Source of the DNA: JADCCX01 sp031378805
GTDB lineage: Bacteria; Pseudomonadota; Alphaproteobacteria; Rhizobiales; Beijerinckiaceae
DNA length: 64,000 bases
Assembly (NCBI GenBank): GCA_031378805.1
Contig: JANNEO010000103.1
Span: forward strand, 6,727-70,726
Direction of reading: 5' to 3'
Position numbers and translations under genes: made by a program. This document shows, in pieces, positions 52,995-61,354 of the stretch. The notes under the pieces were generated by a model. The model had not been told where the DNA came from. It worked only from the letters and a program-made list of their open reading frames with translations, and ran no database searches. Each line of letters opens with the position of its first letter. Position 1 is the first letter of the stretch.

Positions 52995-53262
52995 ACGAAC
53001 GACGCAATTCAAGAAGGACTACAAACGTGAGTAGAAGGGACAATACCGCAAGACCTTTGATCGTGATCTGATTGCAGTGGTCGATATTTTGCATCGTGAT
53101 GGCATGATGGCACCGCATTTCCGCGATCATGCTTTGACCGGTGAGTGGAAGGACTACCGTGATTGTCACATCCGTCCTGACCTTGTTTTGATCTACCAGA
53201 AAGCGGGAAAAAACATCTTGCGACTGGTGCGCATTGGATCCCACAGTGAGCTCGGGCTTTAG
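52987..53262 (+). pseudogene. YafQ-type mRNA interferase toxin with in-frame TAG
   Basis: Translated from ATG 52987, the frame reads 15 residues (MIERTTQFKKDYKRE), a TAG at 53032-53034, then 75 more residues to TAG 53260-53262. The downstream part has the YafQ pattern, DHALTGEWKDYRDCHIRPDLVLIY and RIGSHSEL, with His48, His61, Asp65 and His86 at the catalytic positions. A full toxin is about 92 residues, so only the one codon disrupts it. A change of AAG or similar to TAG at codon 16 is the simplest explanation. Its end overlaps the ABC permease gene by 4 bases. A sequencing error or suppression cannot be excluded. Confidence 0.85.
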
Positions 53263-54977
53263 ACAGCCCACGGCACCACGCCGCGTGGCAACCTTTTGCC
53301 GAGCCGGTCGATGGCCAGCATCACCACTGCCACGATCATCATGGTCAGCGCTGCAAGCGCCGAGGCCTCTGCCGTCAAACCTGCCTCCTCAAGGCTGAAA
53401 AGGATCACGCCCAGCGTGCGCGTTCCGGCAGCCCACAGCAGTGCCGACACCGTCAACTCGTTGAACGCCGAGAGGAACACGAACAGCGCACCGGCCAGCA
53501 TCGCTGGCATCAACGCTGGCAGCAGCACATGGCGCAAACGCTCGGCAAAGCTTGCACCGCACAGCGCTGCCGCTTCTTCGACCGATTGGTCGAGTTGCGT
53601 CAGCGCCGCGATGGTCGGCTTGGTCGCCATCGACAGGAAACGCGCGAGATAGGCAAAGATGATGATCCACGGCGTGGCATAAAAGCTTATGCCCACGACA
53701 GGCAGCGGTTTTAGAAACAGCAGGATCGCGGCGATGGCAATGACGATGCCGGGCAGCGCGAAGGGCAACTCGATCAGGAACAGCAGTGCGGCGCGGCTGC
53801 GACCAGCGATGCGGACGATGGCGTAGCTCACCGGCATGGCCAGCACCGCCAGAAGCAGCGCCGCACCGCCTGCAAAGACAAAGGAATTGCGGAACGCCTC
53901 TGCGGTAGAGGCTTGCCGGAACAGCACCTCATTGAAAGCGCGGAAGGTTAGCGTCTCGAAATTCAATGCCATGCCATAGGCGGGAACAAGGGCTGTTGCC
54001 ACAAGCGACAGGAAAGGCAGCACAAGCGTCAGGATAACCAGGCCGACCGCCGTGACCTCGGCGACCACGCGCCAGCGGCCAAGCCGCCAATAGGGCCGCA
54101 TCACGCTGTCATCATCAAGCCGCGTCGAGCGCCCCGCCAGGATGCGCAGGGCGCAGAGGATGGCAACGCCCGCCAGCAACGCCAGAAGGATCGACAGGCT
54201 TGCCACGTCACCGATCACGCCAGGGCCAAAACTTGAAAGCTGGCGGTAGATCAGCGTGGGCAAGGTGACATAGTTGACGGGCAGGCCAAGCAGCGCCGGA
54301 ATCCCGAAATTGCCGAGGGCCGCCACGAAAGCCAGCATCGCCGCAGCCCCGGCATGAACCGCAAGACAGGGCAACACGACCCGCCAGGTCAACACGCCCG
54401 CCGTCGCGCCATCCATTTCAGCCGCTTCGATCAAGCTGTGCGGCATGGTCTTGAGACCCGCCAGAAGCGTCAGCATCACCAGGGGTGCATGGTGAAGGCC
54501 CAGCACCAGCACGACACCGCCGCGTCCCAGCAAGGGATTGGGCGATCCAGGCGCAGGTGCCATGCCCACCAGCTTCAGCAAGGGTGACGCCGGTCCCGCC
54601 AGGGTCTTGAAAGCCAGTGCTGCGACCTGTGGCGCGATCAGCATCCCCATCGTCATCAAAAGGGCGAACAGCCGCTTGCCACGCATGTCGCTGACCCCAG
54701 CCAACATGGCGCAAAGTCCGCCGATCACGACAGCGATCACTGCGGAAAATCCAGCACTTTCCAGGCTGTTCCAGGTCGCCCTCAATGCCGTTGGACGCGA
54801 CAGTTCCGCGAGCACAGGTGCTGCGTCGAAGCTGCCGGAGGTCCAGAACGCCGCGCGGCCAAGGGCAATCGCGGGCAAGAGTGCCAGCAACCCAAGAAGC
54901 AGCACAGTGATCCAGAACGCGCCGTGGCCTTCACGCTCGATCAGTGAGCGGTCGAAAGCCGCGGAAGAAAACTGCAC
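53259..54977 (-). CDS. Iron-type ABC transporter permease (two fused permease domains)
   Basis: A 572-residue permease with about twelve helices and two EAA loops (SLIEAAEMDGATAGVLTWRVVLPCLAVHAGAA and SVEEAAALCGASFAERLRHVLLPALMPAMLAG). This is the fused AfuB/FbpB/ThiP-type form used for ferric iron, thiamine or phosphonate import. The start is GTG 54977. It follows the binding-protein gene by 11 bases. No ABC ATPase gene is next to it. Confidence 0.9.
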   Translation of the reverse strand: MQFSSAAFDRSLIEREGHGAFWITVLLLGLLALLPAIALGRAAFWTSGSFDAAPVLAELSRPTALRATWNSLESAGFSAVIAVVIGGLCAMLAGVSDMRGKRLFALLMTMGMLIAPQVAALAFKTLAGPASPLLKLVGMAPAPGSPNPLLGRGGVVLVLGLHHAPLVMLTLLAGLKTMPHSLIEAAEMDGATAGVLTWRVVLPCLAVHAGAAAMLAFVAALGNFGIPALLGLPVNYVTLPTLIYRQLSSFGPGVIGDVASLSILLALLAGVAILCALRILAGRSTRLDDDSVMRPYWRLGRWRVVAEVTAVGLVILTLVLPFLSLVATALVPAYGMALNFETLTFRAFNEVLFRQASTAEAFRNSFVFAGGAALLLAVLAMPVSYAIVRIAGRSRAALLFLIELPFALPGIVIAIAAILLFLKPLPVVGISFYATPWIIIFAYLARFLSMATKPTIAALTQLDQSVEEAAALCGASFAERLRHVLLPALMPAMLAGALFVFLSAFNELTVSALLWAAGTRTLGVILFSLEEAGLTAEASALAALTMMIVAVVMLAIDRLGKRLPRGVVPWAV

Positions 54978-54988
54978 GCCGCCAGACT

Positions 54989-55993
54989 TTACTGGCCGAA
55001 GATATCGGAGAATGTCTTGCGATAGGTCATTTCGCTGCTCAAGGCTTTCTTGGCATCGAAAGGCAGCAACTTGATCGTCTGCCGATCAGGGAACCCGGCC
55101 GGTGGAGCCACATCGGGATGCGCAGCCAGATACCCCTGCTTGAGCGCCAGTTCCTGCCCTTCCCGCGACACCAGGAAATCGACGAACGCCTTGGCCGCCT
55201 CGGGGTTTTTCGTGGTCGAGAGGATGGCGACGGGCTCGCTGACGGCTGAAACGCCCTCTTTCGGAAACACGAAGGCCACAGGCGATCCCTTGGCTTTCTC
55301 GCGGATCGGCATGAAATCGACGATCATGCCATAGAGCTTCTCGCCACCGGCGACCTGACGCAGCACATCGCCGTTGGCTCCACCCGCGAGCGCATCATTG
55401 GCTTTCAGCGCCTTGTAAAAATCCCAGCCGCCGGGCAGCGAGCCGCTCAATGTGGCGGCGTGAATCAGTGCAGCTCCCGAACTCAATGGGCTGGGCATCA
55501 CGATCTTGCCCTTGGCTTCTGGCCGAGCCAGGTCGAACCAGCTTTCAGGCTTGAGCGGCGCTGCGGTGTTGTAGATGATCCCGGTAGTGATCAGCTTGGT
55601 GGAAAACCAGAACTTCTCCGGATCATGAATGCCTGGCGCATAGGCCGCGACATTTGCACCGGGGTGGCCAAGCAGGCGTCCTTCCGCCTTCAAGCCTTCC
55701 ATGGTCACGCTGTCGGCGATCAGCAGAAGATCGGGCTGGGCCGCACCTGCCTGGATCTCCGCACGCAGTTTCGCCATGACGCGTGGCGTACCATCCCGCA
55801 CGAAGCTGATCTCAACCTTGGGAAATTTCGCTTTGAAGGCATCGATGGTCTGCTGGGCGTCCGTATTGGGCTGCGATGTGTAAAGGAGCAGCTTGCCCTC
55901 GGCCGCCAGCGCCGCAGGCACACTGGCCATTCCACCCAAAACTGCCAGTCCACCAAAAATTGCCACCAGTCCTGAACGAACCACGCTGCGCAT
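54989..55993 (-). CDS. ABC transporter substrate-binding protein (FbpA/ferric iron type)
   Basis: A 334-residue periplasmic protein with a signal peptide ending ALAA. The mature part runs LLLYTSQPNTDAQQTIDAFKAKFPKVEISFVRDGTPRVMAKLRAEIQAGAAQPDLLLIAD, as in the FbpA/AfuA/ThiB group. YGMIVDFMPIREKAKG and LSTTKNPEAAKAFVDFLVSREGQEL are group features. The ligand may be Fe3+ or a small organic compound such as aminoethylphosphonate. ATG 55993 was chosen for the signal peptide; the longer frame from 56230 is antisense to trpG. Confidence 0.87.
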   Translation of the reverse strand: MRSVVRSGLVAIFGGLAVLGGMASVPAALAAEGKLLLYTSQPNTDAQQTIDAFKAKFPKVEISFVRDGTPRVMAKLRAEIQAGAAQPDLLLIADSVTMEGLKAEGRLLGHPGANVAAYAPGIHDPEKFWFSTKLITTGIIYNTAAPLKPESWFDLARPEAKGKIVMPSPLSSGAALIHAATLSGSLPGGWDFYKALKANDALAGGANGDVLRQVAGGEKLYGMIVDFMPIREKAKGSPVAFVFPKEGVSAVSEPVAILSTTKNPEAAKAFVDFLVSREGQELALKQGYLAAHPDVAPPAGFPDRQTIKLLPFDAKKALSSEMTYRKTFSDIFGQ

Positions 55994-56207
55994 TGTCTTG
56001 TTCCCGCCGTTTCCCCGGAGATCGCCTTCGCTTGGCAACACTCGCTTTCCTTCTGTCTTTCCACGACAGTTGGATGACAGGCAAGACGGATAACCGCTTA
56101 TGCCTTCCGCAGATCGATTGGCGAGACCCCTGTCTTGACGTGAACCGGCTTTGCCGCGACAGGACGTTTCCGACTGTTCACACCGACGTACCACTCCATA
56201 GCCATTC

Positions 56208-56801
56208 ATGCAGATCGTCCTGATCGACAACTATGACAGTTTCACCTGGAATCTCGTGCATCTCCTGGGTGCAGTGGGTTGCCAGGCCGATGTCGTGCGC
56301 AATGATCGCATTTCGGTGGCGCAGGTCATGGAACGCAAGCCGGAGGCCATTGTTCTGTCCCCAGGCCCCTGCTCCCCATCCGATGCGGGCATCTGCTGTG
56401 ACCTGATTGCGGCGGCAAGCCAGAGCACACCGATATTCGGCGTCTGCCTCGGATTGCAGGCCATCGGACAGGTCATGGGCGGCGCGGTGGTGCGCGCACC
56501 TGTTCCGCGCCATGGTAAGGTGTCGACGATCCATCACGACGGCAAGGGCCTCTTTCAGGGCCTCAACGGCCCCTTTCAGGCCACACGCTATCATTCGCTT
56601 GTGGTCGATAGGGAGACTTGCCCGGATCAGCTTGAGGTGACGGCGGAAACGGATGACGGCTTGATCATGGGACTGTCTCACCGCAGTCTGCCCCTGCACG
56701 GCGTGCAGTTTCACCCAGAAAGCATCTTGTCCGAACACGGCGCACTGATGGCCCGCCGTTTCCTGGACCTGGCCTCGCAATGGAACACACGGCGGGTTTG
56801 A
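56208..56801 (+). CDS. trpG: Anthranilate synthase component II (glutamine amidotransferase)
   Basis: A 197-residue class I amidotransferase that supplies ammonia to TrpE. Catalytic Cys80 is in GVCLGLQAIG, and His169/Glu171 are in GVQFHPES. The N-terminal IDNYDSFTWNL is typical. PabA-like function for folate is possible but the neighbours are trpD and trpC. It is divergent from the binding-protein gene (214-bp gap). Confidence 0.94.
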   Translation: MQIVLIDNYDSFTWNLVHLLGAVGCQADVVRNDRISVAQVMERKPEAIVLSPGPCSPSDAGICCDLIAAASQSTPIFGVCLGLQAIGQVMGGAVVRAPVPRHGKVSTIHHDGKGLFQGLNGPFQATRYHSLVVDRETCPDQLEVTAETDDGLIMGLSHRSLPLHGVQFHPESILSEHGALMARRFLDLASQWNTRRV

Positions 56802-56877
56802 GGCAATCCACGCTTGACCCCAATCCTCTGAAAACCAATAAGCATTGTCACATCAAGGCCCCGGGAACAGAATTGAT

Positions 56878-57891
56878 ATGGATGCTTTCAAACCCATGAT
56901 CGCCAAGGTGGCGGCAGGCGCTACGCTCTCTGCGGCGGAAGCGGAAAGCGCGTTCGAGCGGATCCTCTCAGGCGAATCAACGCCCGCCCAGACGGGCGCT
57001 TTCCTGATGGCGCTGCGTGTGCGGGGCGAGACGGTGGACGAAATAACCGGCGCGGTGCGTGCGATGCGCTCGAAAATGCTGCGGGTTTCGACCCATCCCG
57101 ATGCCATTGATATCGTCGGCACGGGGGGTGACAACATCGGAACGTGGAATGTCTCGACACTCGCCGCCATTCTTGCGGCAGCCTGCGGCGTGAAGGTGGC
57201 GAAACACGGCAACCGCGCCGCGTCGTCCAAATCGGGTGCGGCGGATGTGCTGACTGCGCTCAACGTCAAGGTTGGCCTTCCGCCCGAGCAGGTCGCGCTG
57301 TGCATCGCTGAGGCCAATCTCGGCTTCATGATGGCCCCCACCCACCACGCCTCCATGCGCCATGTCGGCCCTGTGCGCACCGAACTGGGCACGCGCACGA
57401 TCTTCAACCTCTTGGGGCCGCTCTCCAATCCGGCCTCGGTGAAGCGCCAGGTCGTCGGCGTCTTCTCGCCCGGCTGGATGGAGCCCATTGCCGAAACACT
57501 GAAAGCGCTTGGCTCTACACATCTGTGGGTAGTGCATGGGGCTGACGGACTTGATGAACTCACCACCACTGGCCCCACGCATGTCATCGAACTGAAAGGT
57601 GGCAAGCTTTCGAAATTCGATGTCACACCTGCTGATGCCGGGTTGAAAACGTCCAGACTCGACGATCTCAAGGGCGGTGATCCGGAAACAAACGCCCGGG
57701 CGCTTCAGGACGTGCTCAACGGCGCGAAGAATGCCTACCGTGACATCGCGGTGCTCAACGCCGCTGCTGGCCTCATCGTGGCAGGCAAGGCAGGCACACT
57801 TTCGGATGGCGCCCGCAGGGTGGAGGCCGCCATCGACAACGGCCAGGCTGCCAAGACCCTGGCTACGCTGGTGACACTCTCCAATGGCTGA
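56878..57891 (+). CDS. trpD: Anthranilate phosphoribosyltransferase
   Basis: A 337-residue enzyme that joins anthranilate to PRPP. The glycine-rich PRPP loop DIVGTGGDNIGTWNVST, KHGNRAASSKSGAADVL and GFMMAPTHHASMRHVGPVRTELGTRTIFNLLGPLSNP are family hallmarks. ATG 56878 was chosen over a TTG at 56845. It overlaps trpC by 8 bases. Confidence 0.96.
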   Translation: MDAFKPMIAKVAAGATLSAAEAESAFERILSGESTPAQTGAFLMALRVRGETVDEITGAVRAMRSKMLRVSTHPDAIDIVGTGGDNIGTWNVSTLAAILAAACGVKVAKHGNRAASSKSGAADVLTALNVKVGLPPEQVALCIAEANLGFMMAPTHHASMRHVGPVRTELGTRTIFNLLGPLSNPASVKRQVVGVFSPGWMEPIAETLKALGSTHLWVVHGADGLDELTTTGPTHVIELKGGKLSKFDVTPADAGLKTSRLDDLKGGDPETNARALQDVLNGAKNAYRDIAVLNAAAGLIVAGKAGTLSDGARRVEAAIDNGQAAKTLATLVTLSNG

Positions 57892-58690
57892 CATTCTCAG
57901 CAGGATCGAGACGACCAAGCGCCAGGAAATCGCCGTGGCGAAAGAGCGCGTGCCAATGGCCATGCTGGACAAGGCTATCGCCTCGGCTGCCGCGCCGCGC
58001 GGTTTTCTGAAAGCCATCGAGCGCAAGCACGCGCAGGGCGATTTCGCGCTGATTGCCGAGATCAAGAAGGCCAGCCCGTCGAAGGGCCTGATCCGTGCCG
58101 ATTTCAACCCTTCCGAACTCGCCTGTGCCTATGCGGCGGGGGGCGCAGTTTGTCTTTCTGTCCTCACTGATGCCCCCTGGTTCCAGGGCGATCCCGACTA
58201 TCTGCGACAAGCTCATGCGGCAGTTGAATTACCGTGTCTTCGCAAAGACTTTCTCTATGATCCATATCAAGTGCATGAAGCACGGGCCTGGAACGCAGAC
58301 TGCATCCTTGTCATCATGGCGGCGGTGGATGATATCACCGCTCTTGCCTTGATTGACGCTGCAACGGCACTTGGCATGGACAGCCTGGTCGAGGTGCATG
58401 ATGCGGCGGAAATGCACCGCGCCTTGCAACTTCCCTCGCGGTTGATCGGCGTCAACAACCGCAACCTGCGCACCTTTGAAACCAGGCTGGAAACAACGGA
58501 AGAACTGGCGCAGTGGCTGCCGAAAGACCGCATCCTGGTCACCGAGAGTGGCATCTTCACCCACGCGGATTGCCTGCGCATGGCAAAAACCGGGGCGCAG
58601 ACGTTTCTCGTGGGCGAAAGCCTGATGCGCCAGACGGATGTGACGACCGCAACCAAGGCGCTGCTGTTCGGCCAGAAAGCCGCCGCATGA
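57884..58690 (+). CDS. trpC: Indole-3-glycerol-phosphate synthase
   Basis: A 268-residue TIM-barrel enzyme. FALIAEIKKASPSKGLIRADF carries the catalytic lysine, with LRKDFLYDPYQVHEARAWNADCILVI, SLVEVHDAAEM, LIGVNNRNLRTFETRLETT and VTESGIFTHAD following. It starts within the trpD end (8-base overlap). Its stop is part of an ATGA that begins a chain of mini-ORFs leading to moaC. Confidence 0.96.
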   Translation: MADILSRIETTKRQEIAVAKERVPMAMLDKAIASAAAPRGFLKAIERKHAQGDFALIAEIKKASPSKGLIRADFNPSELACAYAAGGAVCLSVLTDAPWFQGDPDYLRQAHAAVELPCLRKDFLYDPYQVHEARAWNADCILVIMAAVDDITALALIDAATALGMDSLVEVHDAAEMHRALQLPSRLIGVNNRNLRTFETRLETTEELAQWLPKDRILVTESGIFTHADCLRMAKTGAQTFLVGESLMRQTDVTTATKALLFGQKAAA

Positions 58691-58720
58691 GCACCTCACA
58701 CCCATGAGAACCGCACACCC
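58687..58720 (+). repeat. 17-bp tandem duplication forming two ATGA-linked mini-ORFs
   Basis: ATGAGCACCTCACACCC (58687-58703) is followed directly by ATGAGAACCGCACACCC (58704-58720), 15 of 17 bases identical. The first ATG overlaps the trpC stop. It encodes MSTSHP and stops at TGA 58705-58707, which overlaps the second ATG (58704). That one encodes MRTAHP and stops at TGA 58722-58724, which overlaps the moaC ATG (58721). Whether the peptides are made is unknown. Confidence 0.85.
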
Positions 58721-59206
58721 ATGAGCGGACTCACTCACATCGACGAGACCGGTGCCGCCATCATGGTGGATGTCTCAGACAAGGCCGTCACCAGCCGCAC
58801 TGCTGTTGCCGAGGGCCACGTGGTGATGGAAACCGCGACGCTGGAGCTGATCCGCTCTGGCGGCGCGAAAAAGGGAGATGTGCTGGGCGTGGCCCGCATC
58901 GCCGGGATCATGGCGGCGAAGAAGACGCACGAGTTGATCCCGCTCTGTCATCCGCTGCTGCTCACCAAGGTGACGCTTGATCTAGTGTTCGATGATGCCC
59001 TGCCCGGCATCCGCGTGACAGCTGTGGTGAAGGTCGGTGGCCAGACAGGCGTGGAGATGGAAGCGCTGACCGCCGTCTCCGTAGCGTGTCTGACGATCTA
59101 CGACATGGCGAAAGCGGCGGACAAAGCGATGCGCATCGGCGGTATCCAGCTCGTCGAGAAAACCGGCGGCAAAAGCGGTGATTATCATCGCGCCGCACCA
59201 GCATGA
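58721..59206 (+). CDS. moaC: Cyclic pyranopterin monophosphate synthase
   Basis: A 161-residue molybdenum-cofactor enzyme that acts with MoaA to make cyclic pyranopterin monophosphate. THIDETGAAIMVDVSDKAVTSRTAVAEGHV, GIMAAKKTHELIPLCHPL, GQTGVEMEALTAVSVACLTIYDMAKAADKAM and GKSGDY are family motifs. No strong ribosome site precedes ATG 58721; it may rely on coupling from trpC. Its stop overlaps moeA (ATGA). Confidence 0.96.
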   Translation: MSGLTHIDETGAAIMVDVSDKAVTSRTAVAEGHVVMETATLELIRSGGAKKGDVLGVARIAGIMAAKKTHELIPLCHPLLLTKVTLDLVFDDALPGIRVTAVVKVGGQTGVEMEALTAVSVACLTIYDMAKAADKAMRIGGIQLVEKTGGKSGDYHRAAPA

Positions 59207-60411
59207 CAGCGCTGCTTCCCGTTGAGCAGGCCCTTGAGCGTCTGTTGGCGGCTGTCGATCGGCCCACGCCATCTGAAACCATTTCCATCGAGGAGGCCGT
59301 GAACCGGGTTCTGGCGGAGCCTTTGGTGGCAACTCGCACGCAGCCGCCCTTCCCGGCCTCCGCCATGGATGGATATGCCGTGCGCGCCGCCGATCTCGCC
59401 ATCGGCAAGCCCCTTGTTGTGATGGGGGAAAGTGCCGCGGGCCGCGGTTTCCATCAGCCGTTGGAACCCGGCTGCGTCGTGCGAATTTTCACCGGCGCAC
59501 CAGTACCTGCGGGGGCCGATACGATCCTGATCCAGGAGAATGCGGTTGCCATAGGCAACCAGATCACGCCGACACAGACCGAAACGGCCGGGCGCTATGT
59601 GCGCCGCGCTGGTGCGGATTTTACAGTGGGGCAAGCGTTCTTCGCAGCGGGACACCGCTTGCGCCCCAAGGACATGGCGCTTGCAGCTTCTCTGGGTATC
59701 GCCACCGCCGAAGTGCGCCGCCAACCCCGCGTGGCCGTTCTGGCGACCGGCGACGAACTGGTGAACCCAGGCGAGACGCCAGGCCCTGACCAGATCATCG
59801 CGGCCAACCACCTTTCGGTGATGGCGCTGGCGCAAATGGCTGGCGCGCAAGCCCGGTTTCTCGGCATTGCGGCGGATGATCTCGGTGTTTTGGCCAAGTC
59901 TATCCAGGCCGCGCGCGATTGGCCTGCCGACATCCTTGTGACCATGGGAGGAGCCTCCGTCGGCGATCATGACCTCGTGCAGAAGGCGCTGGCTGAGGCA
60001 GGCATGGACCTTTCGTTTTGGCGCATAGCGATGCGGCCAGGCAAGCCGCTGATGTTCGGTCAACTCGGTACAACCCAAGTGCTGGGCCTGCCGGGAAATC
60101 CGGCGTCGTCTGTGGTGTGCGCACATCTGTTCCTGAAGCCGCTGATTGGAGCGTTTCTTGGACAAGTGAGGCACGACCAGACCGAAATCGGACGCCTTGG
60201 CAAGGATCTGCCCGCAAACGACATGCGACAGGACTATCTCCGCGCCACGTTGGCTCACGGACCTGACGGCGTTGCCGTGTTGACGCCATTGCCGCAACAG
60301 GACAGCGCACTCACCCGAGTTCTGGCGGAAGCAGACGCGTTGGTCATCCGTCCGCCACACGCGGAAGCAACGACAGCCGGCGACACATGCCGTTACATAC
60401 GGATGGATTAG
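59203..60411 (+). CDS. moeA: Molybdopterin molybdotransferase
   Basis: A 402-residue enzyme that inserts molybdenum into molybdopterin. The N-terminus EALERLLAAVDRP-like, PPFPASAMDGYAVRAADL, RIFTGAPVPAGADTILIQEN, VLATGDELVNPGE, TMGGASVGDHDLVQKAL and PGKPLMFGQLG...LGLPGNPASS are characteristic MoeA blocks. Together with moaC it fits the molybdate importer at 11.1-13.7 kb. The gene is followed at once by the lexA promoter. Confidence 0.95.
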   Translation: MTALLPVEQALERLLAAVDRPTPSETISIEEAVNRVLAEPLVATRTQPPFPASAMDGYAVRAADLAIGKPLVVMGESAAGRGFHQPLEPGCVVRIFTGAPVPAGADTILIQENAVAIGNQITPTQTETAGRYVRRAGADFTVGQAFFAAGHRLRPKDMALAASLGIATAEVRRQPRVAVLATGDELVNPGETPGPDQIIAANHLSVMALAQMAGAQARFLGIAADDLGVLAKSIQAARDWPADILVTMGGASVGDHDLVQKALAEAGMDLSFWRIAMRPGKPLMFGQLGTTQVLGLPGNPASSVVCAHLFLKPLIGAFLGQVRHDQTEIGRLGKDLPANDMRQDYLRATLAHGPDGVAVLTPLPQQDSALTRVLAEADALVIRPPHAEATTAGDTCRYIRMD

Positions 60412-60428
60412 GTGTCCGAACGGCACAC

Positions 60429-60473
60429 TTGCGGAACGCAGCAAGAACATGTATTTATGTTCACGCTTTGTGC
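60429..60473 (+). promoter_or_regulatory. lexA promoter with SOS (LexA) box
   Basis: GAAC-N7-GAAC at 60434-60448 is the reverse complement of GTTC-N7-GTTC, the alphaproteobacterial LexA box, with no mismatch. It overlaps a promoter with -35 TTGCGG (60429-60434), 17-base spacer and -10 TATTTA (60452-60457). A second, imperfect site GTTC-N7-GTGC lies at 60459-60473, and GAACAT (60445-60450) with ATGTTC (60457-60462) forms an inverted pair across the -10. This implies autoregulation by LexA. Confidence 0.85.
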
Positions 60474-60511
60474 AAAGCGAGTCGCTGCACGCCACGGTTC
60501 GAGGAACAACC

Positions 60512-61213
60512 ATGCTGACACGCAAGCAAAGCGAGCTTCTCAGGCTCATCAATGACCGGTTGCAGGAAACCGGCGTTCCTCCTTCCTTCGACGAAATGAA
60601 AGATGCGCTCGAGCTGAAGTCCAAATCTGGCATTCATCGGCTGATCCTGGCGCTGGAAGAGCGGGGCTTCATCCGCAGGCTGCCCAACCGGGCAAGGGCG
60701 CTTGAGGTGATCCGTATGCCGGAATCGACCTCCCCCACGGCACGGCCTGGCCGCCAGCGCTTCAGCCCCAGTGTGGTCGAGGGTGGTCTGGGCCGTTCCC
60801 GCCCGCAGGCCGCTCACGAGGACGAGATTCGCTCCGTTTCCATCCCGGTCATGGGCCGCATCGCGGCAGGCACGCCGATCTCGGCGCTGCAAACCCAGAG
60901 CCACGCCATCAATGTTTCTCCGGAGTTTCTGTCGCATGGCGAGCATTTCGCCCTTGAAGTGCGGGGTGACTCCATGGTCGAAGCCGGTATCTTCGATGGT
61001 GACACCGTAATCGTTCGCAAGCAGGAGAGCGCGGATTCAGGAGACATCATCGTAGCGCTGATCGACGAGGAGGAAGCCACTCTCAAGCGCCTGCGGCGGC
61101 GCGGCAGTTCCATTGCGCTGGAAGCGGCAAACCCTGCCTACGAGACACGGGTGCTTGGCCCAAACCGGGTGCGCATTCAAGGCAAGCTGGTGAGTCTGCT
61201 GCGGCGGTATTGA
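60512..61213 (+). CDS. lexA: SOS repressor LexA
   Basis: A 233-residue repressor and self-cleaving protease. The N-terminal winged helix reads MLTRKQSELLRLINDRLQETGVPPSFDEMKDALELKSKSGIHRL. The cleavage bond is Ala119-Gly120 in GRIAAG, Ser154 lies in RGDSM and the partner Lys192 in ATLKRL. The linker is longer than in E. coli, as usual in alphaproteobacteria. ATG 60512 follows GAGGAAC. A consensus box upstream supports its own SOS control. Confidence 0.97.
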   Translation: MLTRKQSELLRLINDRLQETGVPPSFDEMKDALELKSKSGIHRLILALEERGFIRRLPNRARALEVIRMPESTSPTARPGRQRFSPSVVEGGLGRSRPQAAHEDEIRSVSIPVMGRIAAGTPISALQTQSHAINVSPEFLSHGEHFALEVRGDSMVEAGIFDGDTVIVRKQESADSGDIIVALIDEEEATLKRLRRRGSSIALEAANPAYETRVLGPNRVRIQGKLVSLLRRY

Positions 61214-61292
61214 AGCAAGGTCTTGTCTTCGTTCATTGCAGAGCTTTCGCATAAGCATCGTGCGTCCTTTGAGGCTTCCTGTGAGTGCCAAC

Positions 61293-61309
61293 CCCGGACC
61301 TGATCCGGG
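61293..61309. repeat. Short palindrome between lexA and comEC
   Basis: CCCGGA-CCTGA-TCCGGG forms a 6-bp stem without a T-tract. The core CCCGGACCTGATCCGGG resembles short palindromes dispersed in alphaproteobacterial intergenic regions. It may act as a weak Rho-independent structure for the convergent genes, but a repeat is more likely. Confidence 0.5.
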
Positions 61310-61354
61310 AACGCACAACCGTGGTGCAGCGCTCCTCATGGGAGCGAAATCTCC

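Noticed and set aside
53077..53262. 61-codon frame taken as a complete small toxin starting at 53077
   Set aside because: It lacks the N-terminal part of the YafQ fold and has no ribosome site; it is better described as the remainder of the interrupted toxin.
55994..56207. TPP riboswitch or iron box before the iron-type binding protein
   Set aside because: No CTGAGA-type core and no clear Fur, Irr or RirA-like palindrome were seen.
61293..61309. Hairpin read as the lexA or comEC terminator
   Set aside because: No T-tract follows on either strand and the stem is only 6 bp.
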